NCBI GenBank assembly: GCA_964607445.1
Contig: CAZSKN010000004.1
Span: forward strand, 83,736 to 147,735
From: CALCKU01 sp964607445
GTDB taxonomy: Bacteria > Pseudomonadota > Alphaproteobacteria > Caulobacterales > Maricaulaceae
DNA length: 64,000 bases
Reading direction: 5' to 3'
Shown here in pieces: positions 30,409 to 38,447 of the stretch (positions are counted from its first letter, which is position 1; every line of letters starts with the position of its first letter). The notes beneath the pieces were generated by a model. That model was not told the origin of the DNA. It searched no databases and saw only the letters and a list, made by a program, of their open reading frames with translations. The position numbers and the translations under genes were made by a program.

Positions 30409-32814
30409 TTATACCATAGTGTCAAATACAAAATCGTTTTCATTCAACTCAGACAATTCCACCCCTTGCAAAGTCACGCTATTGTCACCTGCCTGTATAA
30501 CAACAGAATTTCCAAGTTGCGTTGCCGATGCCAAAACATCTGCTGCATCGGTAAAGTCAGAGAGGTTCGAGAAATCCAGACGATCCTGACCTGCTTCGAA
30601 ATCGCGGATAATGTCATCACCAAATCCATCAGAGAAGATAAATTGATCTGCCCCGCTGCCGCCGGTTAAAATATCGTCACCACCGCGACCTTCCAATATG
30701 TCATCACCGCCATAACTGCGTAAATCATTAACCCCGTCAGTGCCGCGTAAAATATCAGCACCCTGCCCTGAACCCGAGGCACTTTCAAAACCGGATATAA
30801 TGTCATCTTCGGCCAAGCCGCCGCTGGCCGTATTCAAGGCAAGGTCCAGTGAAACACCGCCGTGACTATCAAAATAGGAAATATAATCATCGCCGTCCCC
30901 CCCGAAAAATTCGTTAGAGCCTGTACCCACCCGGACATAATCATCACCGTCTCCCAATGTGACAAGATCATTTCCAGCGCCGTCAAAAATACGGTCATTG
31001 CCGCGCCCGCCATACAAAACATCATCGCCGTCACGCCCACTAAGCAAGTCATCGCCGCCGCCGCCTTGTAAAACGTTCGCGCCGTTTGTACCGTAAATCA
31101 CATCCACACCCGTATCTGACCCTATGACACTTTCGAAGTTTCTGATCTCGTCATTTGTCGCCCAAGACCCATCAATAGTGTTCGCCGCCAAGTCAACGAC
31201 AATACCGCCGGCACTGTCATGATAAGAAATAAGATCTTGGCCCTCACCACCGTCATAGCTATCCTGACCGCCTCCGACATTGAGATGGTCATCACCCTCT
31301 CCGAGATTAATGACGTCCGCGCCTAGGCCGTCAAAAACAATATCATTCCCGCCCCCCGCATTGACAACATCATCGCCAAGGCCTGCGGCTAATAAATTAT
31401 CTCCGTCATTGCCCGTGATATGATCATTTCCAGCAGCACCCCCAGCGCGTTCAATCTGTGTCCCGGCGGCAATTGTAAACCCTCCGAACACACCGGCAGA
31501 AGATGATACAGATCCACCGCCACCCTCTTCCAATCGTAATGTCGCAGCATTTAAATTGATAATGTCATCTCCGGCAGTACCTACAATCGCATCATCCCCG
31601 CTCGTATCATAAATGGTTTCATATGCCGTACCGCTCGTGTTTTCAGCCGATAACCTGTAAATCGTCGTGCCTGCATTCGTGGTTTCGCGCGCACCGTAAA
31701 TCTGCTGCAACAAGGCAATATCAAGCGGGGCTAATGTAGCTTGATATCCATAAGCCTCAGAATTTGAGACACCATCCTCCCCACTGGCATATCCATCTAC
31801 AAAAGACTGGATGGTAAACACAGATTGATTAAGATCGAAATCTCCAAGATTAAGAACGGTTTCGCCGTTGAGGCCCGTGGTCAGTTCTCCGCCCAATTCA
31901 AGGCCCGAGAGGAGTGTTGACTCTCCGCCCCTATCGTGCGGATGAGCCAGACCCAAACCATGGGAAATTTCATGAACCAATGTAACATATCCAAATCCAC
32001 CGCGCTCTAACCCGCCGCCATCACTTATACCGCCTTCGTCCCAACCCCGACCAGACCGGTTAAAAACGCCTGTTCCAGCATGCTCTCCAAATTCGGGCGG
32101 GAAGAAAAATCCGAAATTTCCCGGATCCGAAGTATTGTCTTCAACGATAAAGCGAAAATCGGCAGCCTCAGCATTATCAACGCGTACAAAGTCTACATCA
32201 AGAACATCGGATATTTCTTCCAATACTAATAAAGCTTGTTCAATTTCATACTCTGTCCATGACAGCGCATCGATGACGCGTCCAAATGTATCTAAAACCC
32301 CCAATTGCTCTGTTTGAAAGAAAACATTTATTATTGTCGTTTCACCATCATCCGCCGCAAGATCCGCGCCCCAATTAATTGAATTCAACAATATTTGCGA
32401 TTGGGTTCTTTGCGCCGATATAGTGTAATCCCCAAGGCTATTGTCACCAAATGCGCGAGCCGAGATATAATAAGTACCGCTTTCACTCGCCGTAAAACTT
32501 AGAGCAGAATCCCGTTGGCTGTTTAAAACAACATCGTCATTTTGTGCGATAAGGCGGCCCGTATTGTCATATAGGCGTAAAAACGGATCCTCTAATGCGG
32601 CGTCCCCCGTGCCGTTCAGTGAAATCTCAAAAGTCTCCCCTAATTCTATATCAATTGCGACCCAGTCATCATCGCCAAAGGTTTCAAGGGAACCCGATAA
32701 TGTCAGATTCCCGATTGATAGAGAAGCGGTCGTCGAAATGTCACCAGAAAAATCATCTTGCGGAGCCGATGTATTCTGAGCCTGAAGCCCATCCGAAAGT
32801 TTAAAAACTTGCAT
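30409..32814 (-). CDS. RTX metalloprotease (serralysin-like metzincin)
   Basis: An 801-residue protein. The N-terminal part contains a pre-peptidase PPC-like beta domain (about 40-130). A metzincin domain follows at about 140-385 with the zinc site HEISHGLGLAH and the PLDIALLQQIYGA segment typical of serralysins. The C-terminal half (about 415-760) has many Gly-Asp nonapeptides of the GGxGxDxxx type that bind calcium. It ends in an uncleaved type I secretion signal region (ELSELNENDFVFDTMV). It should be exported by an ABC type I system, not present here. The Met-turn has Gln instead of Met (31807-31809), so activity is uncertain. Confidence 0.9.
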   Translation of the reverse strand: MQVFKLSDGLQAQNTSAPQDDFSGDISTTASLSIGNLTLSGSLETFGDDDWVAIDIELGETFEISLNGTGDAALEDPFLRLYDNTGRLIAQNDDVVLNSQRDSALSFTASESGTYYISARAFGDNSLGDYTISAQRTQSQILLNSINWGADLAADDGETTIINVFFQTEQLGVLDTFGRVIDALSWTEYEIEQALLVLEEISDVLDVDFVRVDNAEAADFRFIVEDNTSDPGNFGFFFPPEFGEHAGTGVFNRSGRGWDEGGISDGGGLERGGFGYVTLVHEISHGLGLAHPHDRGGESTLLSGLELGGELTTGLNGETVLNLGDFDLNQSVFTIQSFVDGYASGEDGVSNSEAYGYQATLAPLDIALLQQIYGARETTNAGTTIYRLSAENTSGTAYETIYDTSGDDAIVGTAGDDIINLNAATLRLEEGGGGSVSSSAGVFGGFTIAAGTQIERAGGAAGNDHITGNDGDNLLAAGLGDDVVNAGGGNDIVFDGLGADVINLGEGDDHLNVGGGQDSYDGGEGQDLISYHDSAGGIVVDLAANTIDGSWATNDEIRNFESVIGSDTGVDVIYGTNGANVLQGGGGDDLLSGRDGDDVLYGGRGNDRIFDGAGNDLVTLGDGDDYVRVGTGSNEFFGGDGDDYISYFDSHGGVSLDLALNTASGGLAEDDIISGFESASGSGQGADILRGTDGVNDLRSYGGDDILEGRGGDDILTGGSGADQFIFSDGFGDDIIRDFEAGQDRLDFSNLSDFTDAADVLASATQLGNSVVIQAGDNSVTLQGVELSELNENDFVFDTMV

Positions 32815-33304
32815 GCTCTCGATCCCGTTAAATAATTCACTTCGCTGAGCGAAACTGTCTGTGATTTACTTTGGGACAAAAATGCAGAATCCATGCCAGC
32901 GATACGGACACATTGAGCACGCGAGGAGAATAGGAAATTGGGAGGCTGTTTTTGTGTAAAAATAACAAATGGGTTTAGTCAATGTAAACTCGTCGGCATG
33001 GAGTTATATCACGGTTTCCCCGGCCATTTGCAGCGCTATCGGGATTTAAAAATATGCTTATTTCGCGAGAGGATTTTATCAGAAGGTATTATCGTGCATA
33101 AAAGCATCCGGGTTTTACAAACAAGTGCTGTAACAATAACCGTCTGTGCATAATTGATTTTAGAGATCACCCATTTCGCAAGTGATAGCTGGCAAACACC
33201 ATTATCGCCAGGGTCAAGCGGTCTTGGCTTTCGACAAAATATACGGGTCTAAAGAGGTGCCTGCGTACTCTGGGTCCACAATAGCGCCCTGGCTGCACAG
33301 CCGT
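32815..33304. other. 490-bp region without a recognised gene
   Basis: This stretch lies upstream of the RTX gene and downstream of the truncated haemoglobin gene, both on the minus strand. Short open frames exist on both strands but have no family resemblance, and the one at 33214-33420 overlaps the haemoglobin gene. It presumably contains the RTX promoter; I could not identify it. Confidence 0.5.
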
Positions 33305-33721
33305 CTAATCTGAACGTCTGATTCCGAACTCAACAAAGGGATGATCGGAACACCCGTTTTTTTCATGGTTAAACGCCAGCCCCATTTGCAAACTTTGCCC
33401 AATACGCTGGGCCATCTCATGAATAGCTTTAGCTTGATCAGGTTTCAAATCACGGATAGCCGTGTTTTGAAATAGTAATAACCAATGCGTAAAGTGGGCC
33501 GGTGTTAATCCTTTGACCGCCAAATGTTTTTGCAAAGGGTTTCCTTTATAACGGCCTGTTTTAAGAAAAATACTACACCAGAATTCCGTTATATGTGCCA
33601 TGTGACGTGGCCACTCATCCTCGGCAATTTTTGTTGCAAAGATCGGCGCTAACACCGCATCTCTACGAACCTCATCGTAAAAGGCGTAGACCAGTTTACG
33701 GATATCGTCTTTTTCAAACAC
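33305..33721 (-). CDS. Group III truncated haemoglobin
   Basis: A 138-residue globin. The pattern FYDEVRRDAVLAPIF, HMAHITEFWCSIFLKTGRYKGNPLQKH and the proximal-His segment FTHWLLLF fit group III (trHbP) proteins, whose roles are linked to low oxygen or reactive nitrogen but are poorly established. It ends NHPF-like (CSDHPFVEFGIRR), complete. It starts at GTG 10 bp after the stop of a 56-residue membrane protein gene, forming a two-gene unit. Confidence 0.92.
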   Translation of the reverse strand: MFEKDDIRKLVYAFYDEVRRDAVLAPIFATKIAEDEWPRHMAHITEFWCSIFLKTGRYKGNPLQKHLAVKGLTPAHFTHWLLLFQNTAIRDLKPDQAKAIHEMAQRIGQSLQMGLAFNHEKNGCSDHPFVEFGIRRSD

Positions 33722-33731
33722 GAACCGCCTG

Positions 33732-33902
33732 TTAGTTAAACATGAATGGAAGCGCGACCATCACAGCTATAAACCCCCAAAATATCATATTAATGAGAGA
33801 TCGAAAAACACCCCCATCATTTTCTATCGAAATCCCTAACAATGACAAAATAATGGTACCGGGCAAGAGAAATAAGGCGGTCAACATTTTTAGAAGTTTC
33901 AT
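33732..33902 (-). CDS. 56-residue membrane protein upstream of the truncated haemoglobin
   Basis: Reading the minus strand from ATG 33902 gives MKLLKMLTALFLLPGTIILS, a short polar hinge (GISIENDGG) and a second hydrophobic segment (SLINMIFWGFIAVMVALPF), ending at TAA 33732. Two short membrane helices with a polar turn and a 10-bp gap to the haemoglobin start suggest a genuine co-transcribed small protein. Function unknown; an anchor or redox partner role is conceivable but unsupported. Confidence 0.6.
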   Translation of the reverse strand: MKLLKMLTALFLLPGTIILSLLGISIENDGGVFRSLINMIFWGFIAVMVALPFMFN

Positions 33903-33962
33903 GACGCGTCCTTAATGAAATATATGAATGAGGTCATTTATAAACAGCTTTATCAAACCGTC

Positions 33963-33976
33963 AAACCCTAGGGTTT
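33963..33976. promoter_or_regulatory. Palindrome AAACCCTAGGGTTT upstream of the small-protein/haemoglobin unit
   Basis: A perfect 14-bp palindrome lies 61 bp before the ATG of the 56-residue protein gene, a sensible place for an operator. It does not match FNR or NsrR sites as I know them, so no regulator is named. Confidence 0.35.
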
Positions 33977-34189
33977 CCCTATACGACAACAATACGGTGA
34001 ATGTAACGACCTTAACCTACTACACATTAGCAAACTTAATTTACCTTGTCGTGCGTAAAGATAAGAACGCGACAAGGAAGACAAATGCTATGGGTTAGGT
34101 ATCGTATTCTATCATATCGTCAAAGCCCCGCAATGGTTAGCACGGAGCCGTCTTGAACCCAGCAGTATCAGGAATTTAACTTGAGTGCG

Positions 34190-34266
34190 TGGTAGGGGGA
34201 GAGAGACTTGAACTCCCGACCAACCCGTTATGAGCGGGTGGCTCTAACCAACTGAGCTATCCCCCC
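34190..34266 (-). tRNA. tRNA with CAU anticodon (elongator Met or Ile2)
   Basis: The minus strand folds into a cloverleaf of 77 nt with encoded CCA. The 7-bp acceptor stem pairs GGGGGGA with TCCCCCT (G1-U72 wobble). The D arm is AGCTCAGTTGGTTAGAGC, the anticodon stem ACCCG/CGGGT with loop CTCATAA, and the T arm contains GTTCAAGTC. Anticodon CAU; the paired position 1-72 excludes initiator tRNA. Lysidine-modified Ile2 cannot be separated from elongator Met without a covariance model. Confidence 0.95.
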
Positions 34267-34325
34267 ACTGGTTCGAGGCGGTGTATAACGCGTCATTCTC
34301 GATTGGCAAAGCCGAAATTGTAAAT

Positions 34326-35899
34326 TTATCGCATAACAAGCTGGACAAATTCACATAGCCTTGCACGGGTTTCACGCGGATCGATTATATCTTCAATCAA
34401 GAATTTTTCAGCCGTACGAAACGGTGAGGTCACATTTTTCAATCTGGCTTTAATTTTAGCCAGTTCTTGTTCCGGTTTTCTTGCCTTTTCCAGCTCTGGT
34501 TTATAAGCGACTTCCACACCACCTTCAATCGGTAATGACCCCCAATCCCCGCTCGGCCAAGCGGCGCGGTATTGAAACCGTGTATGATTGGCCATGGCGG
34601 CCCCGCCACACCATAGGCTTTGCGAATGATAATTGTCGCCCAAGGTATATTGGCTTTATAAACACGGGTCATAGCTTCGACACCGCGTCGTATAGTGGCG
34701 GCTTTTTCCGCCGCTAAGCCGATATCAAATCCCGGATTATCAACAAGGTGAATAACCGGCATGTTGAATTTCTCTGCCAATTCGATAAAGCGCCCGGCTT
34801 TCTCTGATCCATCTGCTGTCCAAGATCCGGCCATGAATGTCGGATCCGACGCCAGTACGGCTACAGGCCAGCCGTCAAATCTGGCAAATGCCGTAATCAC
34901 GCCGCGTCCCCAACGCCGTCCCATTTCAAATACCTTACCGTTATCTGCAACGGCCTCTATTATACGGCGCATATTATAAGCTTGACCCTTATCCCGCGGA
35001 ACCATTCGGATCAAACTGTCCTCAGCCCGATCAACGGGATCAGAATTTGCGAGCCGTTCTAAATTAGCGCCCATATAATCTGGCAAATAAGACAAAAAAG
35101 TCCGGGTCATTGCAAATGCCTCGACCTCGGTAGCCGCTTCATCGTCAATCACACCATTACGAGTATGTATTTCTGAGCCGCCTAGACTTTCCTTGTCTTG
35201 GGTTTCTCCCAATGCCGCTACAATTGCGGGCCCGGCTGTAAATAATTGTGACAGCCCTTTGACCATAATACTATAATGGCTAGCGACGACCCGGGCGGCG
35301 CCAAGTCCGGCAGTCGGCCCCAGCGCCAATCCCACGACGGGAACCGTTTCAAGGTTTTTAACAATATGTTCCCAACCCGGCACCTCTGGCACATAGGTGA
35401 ACCCCATATCTTCGAGCATTTTCACAGACCCGCCGCCGCCCGTCCCATCAATCATACGGATTAGCGGCAGTCGCAATTCATGCGCCATCTTTTCAGCCAT
35501 AACAAATTTTCGGTAGATCGCAGCATCCGAGGCCCCGCCCCTTACGGTAAAGTCATCGGTGCTAACAACAACAGGTCGATCTGAAATATCACCGCGACCA
35601 AAAATAAAATTTGACGGTATAAACCCGTTTAATATGCCAGACGGGTTATACTGGGCTGAACCGGCTATCTTCCCGATTTCGCGAAACGACCCTGTATCCA
35701 AGAGGCCCTCAATCCGTTCTCGCGCATTCAATTTTCCACGCTCTTTTTGACGGGCCAGTTTTACCTCCCCGCCCATCTGGTCTGCCAATTGCTCACGTGC
35801 CCGTAAATGCTTAATGTCAAGACTCCAATCTGTCGCTTCAGATTGTGTTTCAACCGAGGATATCGTGTCTTTTCCAGGCGGTTTTTTACGTGACGTCAT
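34326..35899 (-). pseudogene. Acyl-CoA carboxylase carboxyltransferase subunit, single-base frameshift
   Basis: About 525 residues of a biotin-dependent carboxyltransferase (propionyl-/methylcrotonyl-CoA carboxylase beta type) are encoded, but in two frames. The first frame carries REQLADQMGG, RERIEGLLD, the oxyanion-forming segments TGGGGSVKM and LGPTAGLGAA, and LVDNPGFDIG up to RKAYGVAG. The conserved continuation AAMANHTRFQYRAAWPSGDW is in the other frame down to 34326. One C appears missing from the run at 34601-34604. The rest of the C-terminus (SPFRTAEKFLIEDIIDPRETR) is well preserved, so a recent mutation or a sequencing error in the homopolymer is likely. The partner biotin subunit is not in the window. 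Confidence 0.9.
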
Positions 35900-36276
35900 A
35901 GACCTTTCTAACCTCCTGCTTATAAATCCGTTTCGAACACTGTGAGCCGGGCTTAGGGGTGCCCTGCCCTTTTATATGTGTCAGCTCGATAGAGGAAAGG
36001 ATAATGTTTTTCCTTTCCATTAGGCTAAATTTTGCACATTGCGTTAAATTTTGCGCTTTTTACAAAAAAAACGGGCATTCATGGGCTATCTCAAACGCGA
36101 TATGTCATTGCCAAGCCAAAGGGCTTAGGGCTGGCGTGGCCGCGGTACAAAGGCTCTAGCCTTGGTTTCTGCAACGACTGCGGTTATATTGGCTATAATT
36201 ATCATTTGAGCCTTTCGTGTCTCGGGGTATCCAGAGATCACCTCATAGAGATATAACTCGAAATTGGAGACAAAAC
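35900..36276. other. 377-bp divergent intergenic region
   Basis: Lies between the carboxylase gene (minus) and the SIMPL gene (plus). It should hold both promoters. Short open frames on the plus strand show no recognisable family. No hairpin terminator or known RNA was identified. Confidence 0.5.
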
Positions 36277-37008
36277 ATGACGCCATATCCGATTCTTACC
36301 AGCCTCGCTTTACCATTGGCCTTTTGCTTAATGGGCTGCAACTCGGGCGCGCCGACATATATAACGTCGAGTCAGTTACCCGTACCGCAGATCTCGGTAT
36401 CTGCGACCGCCGCGTCATCACAAGTTCCGGACACGGCGTCCGTATCTGCGGGTATTGTAACACAGGGCAAAACCGCAGGCGCGGCCATGCGCGCCAATGC
36501 AAATAAAATGAACGCCGTATTTGGCGCTTTAAAGGCGGCTGGAATTTTGGAAAAGAACATTCAAACGTCTCAACTTTCCTTGTCCCCACGATATAATTAC
36601 CAAGACCGGCGCGCGCCGAAAATAGACGGCTATGAAGCCCGCAACACGGTTTCGGCTAAAACGGAAACACTCGACGATGTCGGCTCTATGCTCGATGCGC
36701 TGGTGATTGCCGGAGTTAATAATATTAACAATGTGCGGTTTTCGATAAAAGATCCAAAATCCGCCAAATCCGAAGCCCGCACACAAGCTATCATACACGC
36801 GCGCGCAAAAGCCGAAGCTATGGCCAGCGCCGCAGGTGTGTCTATTGGCACTCTGCAAAGCATAAGCGAAAATTCGAATAGTGGATTTAACCCGCAACCC
36901 CAATTTGCGCGTTCAGCGGCTCTATCGAGTGAGGCCTCAACCCCCATTGCCGCGGGAGAGCAAACCGTATCCGTGACTGTGAACTTGACCTATAATATTG
37001 TGCAGTAA
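36277..37008 (+). CDS. SIMPL-domain lipoprotein
   Basis: A 243-residue protein with a lipoprotein signal (lipobox LMGC at about residues 18-21), then the SIMPL/DUF541 domain (about 33-243). Diagnostic segments are ISVSATAASSQVPDTASVSAG, ILEKNIQTSQLSLSPRY and SEARTQAIIHARAKAEAMA. SIMPL proteins are periplasmic or outer-membrane proteins of uncertain role, some linked to oxidative stress. ATG 36277 has GGAG 7 bp upstream; an upstream in-frame GTG would hide the signal. Two bp separate it from the next gene. Confidence 0.9.
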   Translation: MTPYPILTSLALPLAFCLMGCNSGAPTYITSSQLPVPQISVSATAASSQVPDTASVSAGIVTQGKTAGAAMRANANKMNAVFGALKAAGILEKNIQTSQLSLSPRYNYQDRRAPKIDGYEARNTVSAKTETLDDVGSMLDALVIAGVNNINNVRFSIKDPKSAKSEARTQAIIHARAKAEAMASAAGVSIGTLQSISENSNSGFNPQPQFARSAALSSEASTPIAAGEQTVSVTVNLTYNIVQ

Positions 37009-37010
37009 CT

Positions 37011-37520
37011 ATGCACTCGCCCGTATTAATCCTGACAACTGGCGGCACATTTGATAAAGTTCATGACAGCTTTACCGAAGCCTTCGCCTTTCCGAATGAC
37101 AAGGGTTTACATATTACCACCTTGTTAAACGAGGCGCGGTGTCATCATCCCGACATTCAAACCCTTATACAAAAAGACAGCCTCGACATGACTGCCGCTG
37201 ACAGGCAGGTCATTCTCACAGCGGTCATGGCTGCCGCGCATAATCATATTGTTATCACACACGGGACAGGCACGATGGCAGAGACAGCCCGGTTTTTGGA
37301 CACCGAAATGGCGTCAAGATCAGTCCCGGCAAAGACCATTGTTTTAACAGGGGCGATGCGCCCTTTTTCGCTGGCAAAATCTGACGCTAGTTTTAATGTC
37401 GGAAGTGCAATTATTGCGGCGCAATTATTACCGAGCGGCGTATATGGTGTAATGAATGGCCGTGTGTTTTCAGCAATAAGTTTAAATAAGAATACGCGGG
37501 CCGGGCGCTTTGACCTATAA
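37011..37520 (+). CDS. Short asparaginase-domain protein
   Basis: A 169-residue protein with both nucleophilic-Thr type motifs of the asparaginase/glutaminase fold: TTGGTFDKVHD near the N-terminus and THGTGTMAETAR at about 83-94. Classical enzymes are about 330 residues; this is the single N-terminal domain form found in many proteobacteria, so true asparaginase activity is not assured. Probably in an operon with the SIMPL gene. Confidence 0.85.
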   Translation: MHSPVLILTTGGTFDKVHDSFTEAFAFPNDKGLHITTLLNEARCHHPDIQTLIQKDSLDMTAADRQVILTAVMAAAHNHIVITHGTGTMAETARFLDTEMASRSVPAKTIVLTGAMRPFSLAKSDASFNVGSAIIAAQLLPSGVYGVMNGRVFSAISLNKNTRAGRFDL

Positions 37521-37531
37521 AATTTTCAATC

Positions 37532-38284
37532 TTACAATTCCGTCCAGCCACGCGGTTGACGCGCGCGACGCCCAAGCCATATTACGCCACGTAAATCGGC
37601 AATCGAAACGATAAGTCGTCCAAAATTTGTATATTTCGAACGCCCAAATTCACGGTGTCGGTGATTAACATCACGATATTCGCAACGATATCCCTCACGC
37701 TGCATCAATGCCGGAATATAACGATGCATGTGATCGAAATAAGGGAGGCGTAAAAACGCTTCTCGTTTAAACAGTTTTAACCCACAACCTGTGTCATCAG
37801 CCCCGTCTTTTAATAAACGTTTACGAACACTATTTCCGAATTTTGACGCCCATTTTTTACCCCAATTATCTTGACGTTTAGCTCGTCGCCCACCAACCAT
37901 TGCCAAATCCTCTGGCGCCCCCCCGCGTATAAGCGCTTGATAAAGTGCAGGAATATCCGCGGGATCATTTTGGCCATCCCCGTCTAATGTGGCAATTATA
38001 GGCGCTATAGCGGCTAATATACCGGTTCGGATAGAACGCGATTGTCCGGCATTTTGAGCATGAGAGATAGCCCTTAACCTTGGGTATTTGGATTTCAACT
38101 CTGTGAGTGCCTGCGCCGTTTTATCCGTACTCGCATCATCTATAAATATCATCTCATACGGCCTATCGCTAAGCGCATGTGCAATCTCGCGGGCCAATGG
38201 GCCCACATTTTCAACCTCGTTAAATACAGGTATAACAACGCTGATCTCGGGGTGTATTAAAGGTTGTGACGGGCGTTGCGGCAT
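37532..38284 (-). CDS. Family 2 glycosyltransferase, dolichol/polyprenyl-phosphate mannosyltransferase type
   Basis: A 250-residue GT-A enzyme. SVVIPVFNEVENVGPL, FIDDASTDKTA and LDGDGQNDPADIP (DxD-like metal site) fit DPM1-like transferases that load sugars onto polyprenyl phosphate. No membrane helix is evident. Divergent from the ArnT-like gene, which would use such a lipid-linked sugar as donor, so the two probably cooperate. Confidence 0.88.
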   Translation of the reverse strand: MPQRPSQPLIHPEISVVIPVFNEVENVGPLAREIAHALSDRPYEMIFIDDASTDKTAQALTELKSKYPRLRAISHAQNAGQSRSIRTGILAAIAPIIATLDGDGQNDPADIPALYQALIRGGAPEDLAMVGGRRAKRQDNWGKKWASKFGNSVRKRLLKDGADDTGCGLKLFKREAFLRLPYFDHMHRYIPALMQREGYRCEYRDVNHRHREFGRSKYTNFGRLIVSIADLRGVIWLGRRARQPRGWTEL

Positions 38285-38447
38285 AGATATCTCATAGAAC
38301 GGTTGAGAGCCTTTAAATACCCTCAGTGTTAGGGTCTGGTTCTGAGCTCATAATCTAAACCTATTGGCACGGCACGAGGTGAGTTGCAAATGACAGCCCT
38401 GTAAGTTTGTACTTTTAAATTATAGACTAGACGCTAGACTTACTTAA

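Noticed and set aside
32938..33153. 71-residue plus-strand frame in the RTX/haemoglobin spacer
   Set aside because: No ribosome site, unusual composition and no family resemblance; probably chance.
33214..33420. 68-residue minus-strand frame downstream of the truncated haemoglobin
   Set aside because: It overlaps the haemoglobin gene in another frame, has no clear ribosome site and no recognisable family.
34190..34266. tRNA gene as the attachment site of a genomic island
   Set aside because: No integrase gene and no duplicated tRNA 3' end were seen on either side.
35959..36256. Overlapping plus-strand frames before the SIMPL gene
   Set aside because: Cys- and aromatic-rich out-of-frame translations without motifs; the region is better explained as a divergent promoter.
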